From positions 1 through 22,628 of the IMG/VR virus record IMGVR_UViG_3300026164_000002: a stretch of DNA of 22,628 bases; one strand, written 5' to 3'. Of this stretch, positions 1 through 5,228 are shown one piece after another (position 1 is the stretch's first letter; each line of letters starts with the position of its first letter). The notes below the pieces were generated by a model. The model did no database searches, was not told where the DNA came from, and worked only from the letters and a program-made list of their open reading frames with translations. Made by a program: the position numbers and the translations under genes. This DNA comes from a virus.

Positions 1-262
1 CTTTATTTATCTTGTCCCCTTTGTAAAGAAGCCATTGTTTTAAATCCCCGTCTACCAAACCTTGCAAATGTACTTTAGCTTCGGTGTACATAGTATTTTT
101 ATCCTTATCCCAATACTGACTCATATTCGTTTTAGAGAGGTCTAATAGGTCTAAAAGAGACTCTACATACACAACGTTGTATATAGGGCCTTTGCCCTTA
201 CAGAAGCGAAATATATCCGTCTGTGCGTTAGATACAATTAAGGTTAAGATAGGACTACTCAT
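1..262 (-). CDS. Partial unknown protein, leftward operon (runs off left edge)
   Basis: An open minus-strand frame begins at an ATG at 262-260 and continues without a stop to the window edge, giving at least 87 residues (start MSSPILTLIVSNAQ). It overlaps the stop of the upstream 101 aa gene by 8 bp, typical of a translationally coupled operon. The start is preceded by GTAACT-ATG, matching the AACT-ATG context of the other two leftward genes. The visible part is a mixed soluble sequence with an acidic/leucine stretch (ESLLDLLDLS) and aromatic residues; I see no signal peptide, membrane segment or motif I recognise. Function is unknown. The C-terminus lies outside the window. Confidence 0.72.
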   Translation of the reverse strand, partial: MSSPILTLIVSNAQTDIFRFCKGKGPIYNVVYVESLLDLLDLSKTNMSQYWDKDKNTMYTEAKVHLQGLVDGDLKQWLLYKGDKINK

Positions 263-560
263 AGTTACTAAGCTCGTTTACTACGTCTTCTGCTGTAACA
301 GCTTCCCCGCCTTGAACTAAATAAGAGATTGTATAATTCTCTGGATTCTCTAATACCCACTCAGAAACTAAACTTTGAGGGTAATGCTTCCCTTGTGTGT
401 AAGTTTCATTAACAATGTGTAGAAGTAGGGTTAGTGAAAGCTTGAAACTCGCTAAATACTCTACATCATGAATATCATACCCTCTTAAAAAATTAATCTC
501 TGATGAGGTTTCTTTTATGTCTTCGAGCCACCCCACAAGCTCTTTGGTTCTTGTTTCCAT
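255..560 (-). CDS. Small unknown protein, leftward operon (101 aa)
   Basis: A 101-residue soluble, acidic protein (METRTKELVGWLEDIKE...). A TTG at 584 is in frame, but it lies inside the -10 element of the promoter at 581-612 and so cannot be in the mRNA. The ATG at 560, about 20 bp past the -10 box and preceded by AATAACT, is the likely start. The middle (FKLSLTLLLHIVNET) is hydrophobic but reads as a buried helix rather than a convincing membrane segment. The next gene starts inside its 3' end. No family is recognised. Its place at the head of a short phage operon, facing away from the structural genes, suggests an early or middle accessory role; that is inference only. Confidence 0.7.
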   Translation of the reverse strand: METRTKELVGWLEDIKETSSEINFLRGYDIHDVEYLASFKLSLTLLLHIVNETYTQGKHYPQSLVSEWVLENPENYTISYLVQGGEAVTAEDVVNELSNYE

Positions 561-580
561 AGTTATTGTCTTATTTACCT

Positions 581-612
581 GCAATATACGAAATACCTAC
601 GACTTATCCAAA
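581..612 (-). promoter_or_regulatory. Promoter for the leftward small-gene operon
   Basis: Read on the minus strand: TTTGG (612-608), exactly 19 bp, then TATATTGC (588-581). The same TTTGG-N19-TAT arrangement occurs at 1902-1934, 2030-2062 and 10139-10171. It resembles the Bacteroidota vegetative promoter (TTG/TTTG, then TAnnTTTG). The predicted transcript would begin roughly 15 bp before the ATG at 560. Confidence 0.62.
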
Positions 613-617
613 TAAAT

Positions 618-670
618 ACCCCATTATTTTCAAATTTTGTTATGTCTTTTTTTATAACACAATAAGGGGT
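618..670. repeat. Long imperfect hairpin upstream of the leftward promoter
   Basis: Outer arms ACCCC-A-TTATT (618-628) and AATAAGGGGT (661-670) pair with one bulged A. Inside, TGTTAT (639-644) pairs with ATAACA (654-659). The structure begins 6 bp upstream of the -35 box at 608-612. It lies downstream of the stop of the 351 aa leftward gene, so it could act as its terminator, but no clean T-run follows on the minus strand. It could also be an operator. Role unresolved. Confidence 0.4.
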
Positions 671-723
671 CTGTCTTTTTAAGGACAATTCCTCAAAAAG
701 TAAAATTTCCGATTTTTTTCGTA

Positions 724-743
724 TATTGAATATTTATTCAATA
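724..743. repeat. Perfect 20-bp palindrome (9-bp arms, TT centre)
   Basis: TATTGAATA, TT, TATTCAATA: a perfect inverted repeat in the intergenic region between the two leftward genes. Arms of this length with a 2-bp centre are typical of dimeric regulator operators rather than terminators. The sequence just before it (TTTTTTTCGTATATTG) resembles the -10 area of the promoter at 1902-1934, but no TTTGG lies 19 bp upstream. Candidate operator; no binding protein can be assigned. Confidence 0.5.
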
Positions 744-772
744 ATAATAGAAAAAGCACTATACAAAACTTT

Positions 773-861
773 GTTACTAAAAGGATAAGTTGTTTTTTAA
801 ATCCCTTTTTATTTGTTTTGTTTAGTTTGATGTTTTAGTAACAGAAAAGGTGTTACTAAAC
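773..861. repeat. Iterated 9-mer GTTACTAAA (three copies, two forming a hairpin)
   Basis: GTTACTAAA occurs at 773-781, in reverse complement at 834-842, and again at 852-860. The last two form a perfect 10-bp stem (TTTAGTAACA / TGTTACTAAA, 834-843 and 851-860) around a 7-base loop. A fourth copy (TTTAGTAAC) lies at 1226-1234 inside the neighbouring gene, and an 8-of-9 match (GTTACTAAG) at 264-272. The cluster spans the 3' end of the 351 aa leftward gene and the spacer after it. It could be a binding-site array (operator or replication iterons) or a 3' mRNA hairpin. Confidence 0.45.
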
Positions 862-1864
862 ATCTTATACGAAATATCGGAATAGAAGTAGTTATATTTC
901 TAATTGAATGTAACAACATAACCTGATTACTACATCTAGTAAATAAAGTAGAATTGCCGCGAAACTTTTTACTTATTTTTTTTCCTTCAACAGGAATATA
1001 TAAGTTTTTAGTAAAGTAGCTATTATACCTTGCTTTATGTCTCCAATTAGATAGAGTTCTAGCTGTGATATTAGCAGTCCCATTAGGATTTAAAAAATCA
1101 ACTATAAACGAGTCTTTTAACTTACCTTCATAAAAAGATTGGTTTCTCTTAAACTTCATTTCTCTAACACTATTAGAAGTGCTAGAATACTGTTCAGTGA
1201 CCCATTTTCTTTTTACTTCATCAAATTTAGTAACCCCTTTAGTTTCTTTTTTATGTATCCCCCGTAGCATATAAGATTCTACGGCAGCTAGAATAAAGGA
1301 CTTATAAGCGTTTTTACTTTTCAAAATGAAATAAGGTAAAAACACCCATTCTTGAATAGGACTAAAATACAAAGAAGCATTTCGATAATTGTGTACTTTT
1401 TCAAAATCACAAAAACCAAAACTTTTAAGAACCTTTAAAGATTCGTAAGTTTGACTTTTGATATTACACTTTTTACCTAATTGCGCTTTCTTTCTAAAGT
1501 AACCCCCGTTTTTCTCTCCAGCACATCTAAGCCGTTGAAGAAGGAAATCTTCATTTAAGAACCCTTTTCGTATTAATTCAACACTAGTTCCTAAATTAAC
1601 AAGAAGTCCTAACTTATTTCCTTTCTTGTTTTTATAAGTAGAAAAGAAGTTTTGTCTATCTTGGATTCCCTCATTAAACACATCGAGTTTAACTAATCTA
1701 TTCGTATCAATTAAATCTCGGGTAATGTATTTATCAATGTCATCAATTAAAGCATCATTAACAACTTGGTGTTTATTAAGCACAGGAAGGGCTCTATCAG
1801 TAGCTGACGCTGAGAACTGATAAAACCCTTTCTTTACTATTGGTGCTTGTTTAAACCCTAACAT
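809..1864 (-). CDS. Putative DNA-binding protein with helix-turn-helix-like segments (351 aa)
   Basis: A basic 351-residue protein. The open frame could begin at a TTG at 1933, but that codon lies in the -35 box of its promoter (1902-1934); the ATG at 1864, preceded by AACAACT, is the sensible start. Residues about 128-150 (SQTYESLKVLKSFGF) read like a winged-helix recognition helix and wing. Residues about 262-285 (ITARTLSNWRHKARYN) look like a second helix-turn-helix. The last 40 residues are rich in Ile, Thr and Leu and overlap the iterated 9-mer hairpin. The gene diverges from the structural operon, 95 bp between -35 boxes, which suits a regulator of the switch or a replication-initiation type protein. 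No family was firmly recognised. The DNA-binding role is inferred from these motifs and overall charge. Confidence 0.65.
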   Translation of the reverse strand: MLGFKQAPIVKKGFYQFSASATDRALPVLNKHQVVNDALIDDIDKYITRDLIDTNRLVKLDVFNEGIQDRQNFFSTYKNKKGNKLGLLVNLGTSVELIRKGFLNEDFLLQRLRCAGEKNGGYFRKKAQLGKKCNIKSQTYESLKVLKSFGFCDFEKVHNYRNASLYFSPIQEWVFLPYFILKSKNAYKSFILAAVESYMLRGIHKKETKGVTKFDEVKRKWVTEQYSSTSNSVREMKFKRNQSFYEGKLKDSFIVDFLNPNGTANITARTLSNWRHKARYNSYFTKNLYIPVEGKKISKKFRGNSTLFTRCSNQVMLLHSIRNITTSIPIFRIRCLVTPFLLLKHQTKQNK

Positions 1865-1901
1865 AGTTGTTGCTTCCTGCCCATAATTTCTGCAATGAAC
1901 T

Positions 1902-1934
1902 GCAATAATACGAAAAAAAATTGAGACTACCAAA
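1902..1934 (-). promoter_or_regulatory. Promoter for the 351 aa leftward gene
   Basis: On the minus strand: TTTGG (1934-1930), 19 bp, TATTATTGC (1910-1902). Spacing is identical to the three other sites in the window. It reads away from the structural operon. It places the transcript start near 1895, giving a leader of about 30 bases before the ATG at 1864, and rules out the TTG at 1933 as a start. Confidence 0.65.
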
Positions 1935-1946
1935 TAAAAACATAAC

Positions 1947-1958
1947 TTTTTTAAAAAA
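1947..1958. promoter_or_regulatory. TTTTTTAAAAAA palindrome between divergent promoters
   Basis: A 12-bp A/T palindrome sits in the 95-bp spacer between the back-to-back -35 boxes (1930-1934 and 2030-2034). The whole spacer is very AT-rich and has no gene. It may act as an UP-like or bendable element, or as a protein site. Composition alone could produce it. Confidence 0.3.
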
Positions 1959-2029
1959 TATTTAGTTTATGCTAATTGTAACAAAAACCAAAAACAGTAT
2001 AACAAATTACAAAAATATACCCTAATTTA

Positions 2030-2062
2030 TTTGGTTATTCCAATTCTTTTTCTTATATTAGC
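2030..2062 (+). promoter_or_regulatory. Promoter for the packaging/head operon
   Basis: TTTGG (2030-2034), 19 bp, TATATTAGC (2054-2062). The site at 10139-10171 has the same -35, the same spacing and an identical 9-base -10 block. The first start codon (2089) lies 26 bp beyond it, after a short A/G-rich leader ending in AACAAC. It should drive the row of small genes, and terminase and portal if the hairpin at 4319-4373 is read through. Confidence 0.7.
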
Positions 2063-2088
2063 GGTTGTAAAGGGAAAAGGGGAACAAC

Positions 2089-2484
2089 ATGGCATTAGAA
2101 ATTAAGTCTTCGACTGGATGTGAAAATCTTTATGCTGAAACAGGTAATGTTTTAGAGTATTACACTACATTGATTAACTTGATAGGTTTAACAATGGATA
2201 AAGAGAATAGGTTAAGCGAAAAGCAAACCTATTTTTTAGCTCATTGCTGCAAGTTTAAGCAAGAAGGCGGTAATATAAGCAACATGGCGGCTTTATCAAG
2301 ATACTTTTTAAACAACGAGTATTTGAATGGTAGGCAACAGATAAGAAACTATAAAAATAAGATTGGGGTAGCGAAGTGGGCTAAGACAGGATACAACATA
2401 TTTGAAATTATTCCTAGACCTTTAGCCTCACCTCCTGGAGCTTTTTCTTTGAAAATAGGATATGGGGAGAAGGAAGAAGAGTAA
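2089..2484 (+). CDS. Conserved-looking phage protein, possible DNA-binding (131 aa)
   Basis: First gene of the rightward operon, started by an ATG preceded by GGAACAAC. The 131-residue product is soluble. Residues about 45-105 (from LSEKQTYFLAHCCKF through a Lys/Arg/Asn-rich stretch to KIGVAKWAKTG) have the helix-rich, basic feel of a helix-turn-helix domain. The C-terminus is acidic (GEKEEE) and its coding sequence overlaps the next gene by 23 bp. Position at the head of the packaging module would suit a regulator or a small-terminase-like DNA-recognition protein, but no signature proves either. Function unassigned. Confidence 0.72.
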   Translation: MALEIKSSTGCENLYAETGNVLEYYTTLINLIGLTMDKENRLSEKQTYFLAHCCKFKQEGGNISNMAALSRYFLNNEYLNGRQQIRNYKNKIGVAKWAKTGYNIFEIIPRPLASPPGAFSLKIGYGEKEEE

Positions 2485-2887
2485 AGAAGAGATAGAGGCG
2501 TTAAAAAGGCGCATAGCGACTACTAAGGGTTGGGTAAATGTTCCGATGGGTAAAATACTTAACCAAGTAGGAAAAGAAATGGGAATGGACCCTAAGCATG
2601 TTAAAGAGATATTTCAATTATCTTGGTATAACATAAAGGAGACTTTAAATGAGAATGAGTTCCCAAACATAAGCATAGAGCATTTTGGTCGGTTACTGCC
2701 TCGTATAACTAAAGTAGAGAAGTTAAAAGAGAAGTATTTAGATCAGTTAATGGCTTCAAGGAGGGCTAAAAGGAGAAACCCTCAACGGATAGAAACATAT
2801 AAAAAGAAGTACGAAGCGGCATTGGCTGCTTGTGATAGAATTAAGAAGGAAAAGAAGAGGAAACGAGAAATTCATAAAAAGAAATAA
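2462..2887 (+). CDS. HU/IHF-like DNA-binding protein with basic tail (141 aa)
   Basis: A strongly basic protein. Residues about 26-81 follow the layout of the HU/IHF family: an N-terminal two-helix unit (PMGKILNQVGKEMG, then a second helix HVKEIFQLSWYNIKETL), then a strand segment I-S-I-E-H-F-G-R-L-L-P-R resembling the HU 'I-x-G-F-G-x-F-x-x-R' block. The canonical DNA-gripping beta arm is not obvious; residues from about 100 on form a Lys/Arg-rich tail instead. HU/IHF homologues are known in crAss-like phages, where they may bend or condense DNA. It overlaps the preceding gene and shares its promoter. Assignment rests on pattern only; a small basic virion or packaging protein is the alternative. 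Confidence 0.6.
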   Translation: MGRRKKSKEEIEALKRRIATTKGWVNVPMGKILNQVGKEMGMDPKHVKEIFQLSWYNIKETLNENEFPNISIEHFGRLLPRITKVEKLKEKYLDQLMASRRAKRRNPQRIETYKKKYEAALAACDRIKKEKKRKREIHKKK

Positions 2888-2894
2888 CAACAAC

Positions 2895-3560
2895 ATGGGT
2901 ATAAATAAAGATACGGGATTGATTTATAATGATTCAGTAGAAGAAAAAAAAGTAAGTGATAATAATGGTTTGGCGGATGAAAAATTAGAGTTTTCATTAA
3001 CCCAAAAAGATTACAGGAACTTATTTACGTCTTTTGAGGATTTCATAAATCAGGATATCGAGGATTTGTGGGATAACTATAATATAGGGGGAAAGAACCT
3101 TATTGTACGAGTATTTACATTCAACCCTACTGATTTCCATGAAGACACTCCTGATATTGCTTTAGGTATGATTTCAAGTAAGGAGCTAAAGCTTTTGACG
3201 TTCCCAGTAGCGATTGTACTTAACGCAGGAAGGCAAGCTACTTACATTAATGATGAGGGGGAAGAAGTAAATTATAAGAAAGGGGATTTTGTTAAGTTAC
3301 AAGACCGTGATGCACGAATGATTAGTAATCCTGATTATGAAGCTTGGATTGATAATGGGATGTCTAATAGCAATGCAACTCAGATTGGTCAGGCTCCCCC
3401 TTCAAAGATTGCTGCTTTGCGCAGGAATTTTGCTAAGTACACAGTAATGGCAAACCCGTTTGACTTTTTTGTTGAGCGTAAAGACTTGTTCACTTTTAAT
3501 TTACCTTTGAATTATATTGATGGGTACATTAAGGATGTAAATAAGTTTTTAGATGTTTAG
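2895..3560 (+). CDS. Unknown protein, packaging operon (221 aa)
   Basis: The frame is open from a GTG at 2832, but that start would overlap the HU-like gene by 56 bp. The ATG at 2895 is preceded by AACAACAAC, the leader motif used elsewhere in this window, and is preferred. The product is acidic and soluble, with no membrane segment. Its first 35 residues look disordered. A strand-rich core follows (LIVRVFTFNP..., then LLTFPVAIVLNAGR, and YKKGDFVKLQDRDA, which has a small-beta-barrel look), and an aromatic C-terminal part (NPFDFFVERKDLFTFNLPL). The next gene starts 8 bp before its stop, so the two are coupled. No family recognised; a conserved phage protein of the head/packaging module is the best description. 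Confidence 0.8.
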   Translation: MGINKDTGLIYNDSVEEKKVSDNNGLADEKLEFSLTQKDYRNLFTSFEDFINQDIEDLWDNYNIGGKNLIVRVFTFNPTDFHEDTPDIALGMISSKELKLLTFPVAIVLNAGRQATYINDEGEEVNYKKGDFVKLQDRDARMISNPDYEAWIDNGMSNSNATQIGQAPPSKIAALRRNFAKYTVMANPFDFFVERKDLFTFNLPLNYIDGYIKDVNKFLDV

Positions 3561-3942
3561 TACAGCGTTATTGGTATTTTTAGGAGGTTATTCTATTTGT
3601 GTAGGGGCTGCTTATTTTGCGTCCCCCAGCGGAGTTCGATTTGCAGATGCGGCTAATCCTGTTAAATGGGTTCATTTTGTTGAGGGTGTGTTGATGAGAA
3701 GAGCATTAGAACCTCACATTATTGAGCAATTATTTATTCGGATAAACGACTTTGAATGTAGGGAGTGTGTAGCTGCGGGAAAATGTAAAGAGTGTGGATG
3801 TAAGATGCCTGAAAGAGCAATGTCTTTTAAAGAGTCCTGCTCTAAGGGAAATTGGGGTCCGATTATAACCGACTTAGAAGAATATAAAAAATTTAGGGAA
3901 GTTGTTCCTATAAAAATAGAAATTGAGTATGAAGGCGTTTAA
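3553..3942 (+). CDS. Membrane-anchored Cys-rich (zinc-ribbon-like) protein (129 aa)
   Basis: The N-terminus (residues 4-23, ALLVFLGGYSICVGAAYF) is a single hydrophobic segment, fitting a membrane anchor or signal anchor. Residues 69-83 carry C-x2-C-x5-C-x2-C-x-C, with another Cys at 96, in a C-R-E-C ... C-K-E-C-G-C context; this looks like a zinc ribbon or other metal site. The following SCSKGNWGPI segment looks conserved, and I recall similar small proteins beside terminase genes of Bacteroidota phages, without a known role. It overlaps the upstream gene by 8 bp and the downstream DUF1573-like gene by 14 bp, so the three are probably co-translated. A membrane protein in a packaging operon is unusual. 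Confidence 0.75.
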   Translation: MFSTALLVFLGGYSICVGAAYFASPSGVRFADAANPVKWVHFVEGVLMRRALEPHIIEQLFIRINDFECRECVAAGKCKECGCKMPERAMSFKESCSKGNWGPIITDLEEYKKFREVVPIKIEIEYEGV

Positions 3943-4300
3943 AAGCATAAGCGTAGATGTAGGCGAAATAAAAGCGGGCTCTAAAGGCAATGAGGTGTTT
4001 TGGGAGTTTCAAGACCTAACAAGAGATTTGATTGCACAATATACCAAAGGGGAGGATATCGTTTATTTGGTTCGCCCTCAATGCGGGTGTACCGCAAATT
4101 TAGAGATATTAGATAATGGTATTAAGGCAAGTTACAATGACAATGGAAATAACATCGGGGATGTCATTAAACGTGTTAGTGTGTATTTAAAGCCCAAAGA
4201 AAATATTCCCGTGCAGGTTAAAAACAAACGAGGTGTATTGATACCTAATCCTAAGTTGGGTAAGGTTACATTAAGTTTCACAGCAAATATAGTTACATAA
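3929..4300 (+). CDS. DUF1573-like small protein (123 aa)
   Basis: Residues about 44-60 (IVYLVRPQCGCTANLEI) match the signature of DUF1573 proteins, where a strand leads into C-G-C-T; here the cysteines are C52 and C54. The rest alternates as beta strands (VIKRVSVYLKP, GKVTLSFTANIVT), fitting the Ig-like fold of that family, which is abundant in Bacteroidota. Unlike exported family members it has no signal peptide. An in-frame TTG at 3923 is possible, but the ATG at 3929 is preferred. It overlaps the Cys-rich membrane gene by 14 bp and is followed by the terminator-like hairpin, so it ends the first transcription block. Molecular role unknown; a virion or assembly component is plausible. Confidence 0.72.
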   Translation: MKAFKSISVDVGEIKAGSKGNEVFWEFQDLTRDLIAQYTKGEDIVYLVRPQCGCTANLEILDNGIKASYNDNGNNIGDVIKRVSVYLKPKENIPVQVKNKRGVLIPNPKLGKVTLSFTANIVT

Positions 4301-4318
4301 GGATACCCTTCCTCTCGA

Positions 4319-4373
4319 CCTTATCAGGAGTGCGTTGCCAATGCCACGGCAGCCCTCCTTGATAGGGTTTTTT
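4319..4373 (+). terminator. Structured hairpin with T-run inside the operon
   Basis: A two-part stem. The outer arms CCTTATCAGGAG (4319-4330) and CTCCTTGATAGG (4355-4366) pair with one bulged T on each side. The inner arms GTTGCC (4334-4339) and GGCAGC (4348-4353) pair fully with one G-U around an 8-base loop. Six T follow at 4368-4373. This is a good intrinsic terminator shape, located between the DUF1573-like gene and the 41 aa gene. No promoter of the window's type follows, so it may be an attenuator that lowers, rather than ends, transcription into the terminase and portal genes. Confidence 0.68.
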
Positions 4374-4388
4374 CAATAAAATAACAAC

Positions 4389-4514
4389 ATGAAAAGCAGA
4401 GAAAAAAGTTTTTGGTTTGATGGGGTAAAGACAAAGGAAGATAAGGAGACTGGTATGAAGTTTAAATACTGGTATCTTGAGGGAAGAATAATGGCAATAA
4501 AAAGAGTAAAATGA
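4389..4514 (+). CDS. 41-residue microprotein
   Basis: A short frame directly after the hairpin, started by an ATG preceded by AATAACAAC, the strongest leader motif in this window. Its stop overlaps the next start as ATGA (4511-4514), a classic coupling arrangement. The product is basic with two aromatic clusters (KSFWFDG and KFKYWYLEG). No family recognised. Start context and exact overlap are the reasons to call it real despite its size. Confidence 0.6.
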   Translation: MKSREKSFWFDGVKTKEDKETGMKFKYWYLEGRIMAIKRVK

Positions 4515-4717
4515 GTAAAAAGCAACAAGAATTAACAGCGGGTATGGTCAAAACTATGTTAGAAGAAATAGATGATAATATGCCTTTTTCGGTAGCTTTA
4601 GCAGATAGCGAGGGGAACTTAACATCGTTACCGTTTGACATAGACGTATTAAAAGCAACTGACCCTAATACTGGTGAGGAAGTTACTGTTTTTGCGGTAG
4701 TAGGAATGCAACAATAA
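4511..4717 (+). CDS. Small acidic unknown protein (68 aa)
   Basis: Starts in the ATGA overlap with the 41 aa gene and ends 4 bp before the next start, so it is a tight operon member. The 68-residue product is acidic: an N-terminal helix (LTAGMVKTMLEEID), then alternating strand-like segments (FSVALADSEGN, VTVFAVVGMQQ). It has no cysteines, membrane segment or signal peptide. No function recognised. Confidence 0.72.
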   Translation: MSKKQQELTAGMVKTMLEEIDDNMPFSVALADSEGNLTSLPFDIDVLKATDPNTGEEVTVFAVVGMQQ

Positions 4718-4721
4718 TTCT

Positions 4722-5228
4722 ATGGAATGGCAATTAGTAAAAGGCGATTCAAGGTTTCCGTTTTTTGAGCAAAACCCTGACTTAGCGTATTTTCCTTGTA
4801 TTAAGAATTTAATAAACGAAAAAGGAGAAGAGCAAGCGGGGAGGATTATGTGGGCTATACACATGACGGAAGATATCAATGGTGTCTTTTACGGATTGCA
4901 AGAAGAGGAAAAGCGTAGGTTAGTAGATGAGAGTTTCTTTGAAGGTAAAAAGAGATTTGAGTGGGATGAACCTATAATAGAAAAAGTTATTCGTAGGTAT
5001 CCTGATATAACTATGCCTCCTAAAAAAAGAAGATATAAGCGGCTTCAAGATTCTTTTGATGTGATGTTAAAGGATTTGGAAGCGGGCGAAGATAAAACAT
5101 TAGCTATTCAGAGGCTGCAAAAAGTACTAAGTACCGCAGAAGATGAATGGATAGAAGAAACAAATAAAATGGAGTCCTCCAAGGGGGACAAGCAAGAAAA
5201 TTCCTTTTGGAATAAACAGAAGAATTGA
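4722..5228 (+). CDS. Conserved protein directly upstream of large terminase (168 aa)
   Basis: A soluble, highly charged 168-residue protein. Its middle (GRIMWAIHMTED..., then EEEKRRLVDESFFEG and the aromatic FEWDEP block) resembles, from memory, a family of about 200-residue proteins encoded just before terminase in Bacteroidota and some large phages. The C-terminal half is helical and probably coiled (PPKKRRYKRLQDSFDVMLKDLE, then LAIQRLQKVLSTAEDEW). It ends in a 4-bp overlap with the terminase start. This position is where a small terminase or terminase partner would sit, but there is no diagnostic DNA-binding motif, so the role is left open. Confidence 0.78.
   Translation: MEWQLVKGDSRFPFFEQNPDLAYFPCIKNLINEKGEEQAGRIMWAIHMTEDINGVFYGLQEEEKRRLVDESFFEGKKRFEWDEPIIEKVIRRYPDITMPPKKRRYKRLQDSFDVMLKDLEAGEDKTLAIQRLQKVLSTAEDEWIEETNKMESSKGDKQENSFWNKQKN

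Noticed and set aside
561-584. TTG start at 584 giving a 109 aa version of the small leftward gene
   Set aside because: The TTG lies inside the -10 block of the promoter at 581-612, so it would not be transcribed; the ATG at 560 has the expected leader.
1865-1933. TTG start at 1933 giving a 374 aa version of the leftward DNA-binding candidate
   Set aside because: The codon is part of the TTTGG -35 box; the ATG at 1864 follows an AACAACT leader.
2832-2894. GTG start at 2832 for the 221 aa gene
   Set aside because: It would overlap the HU-like gene by 56 bp, and the ATG at 2895 has an AACAACAAC leader.
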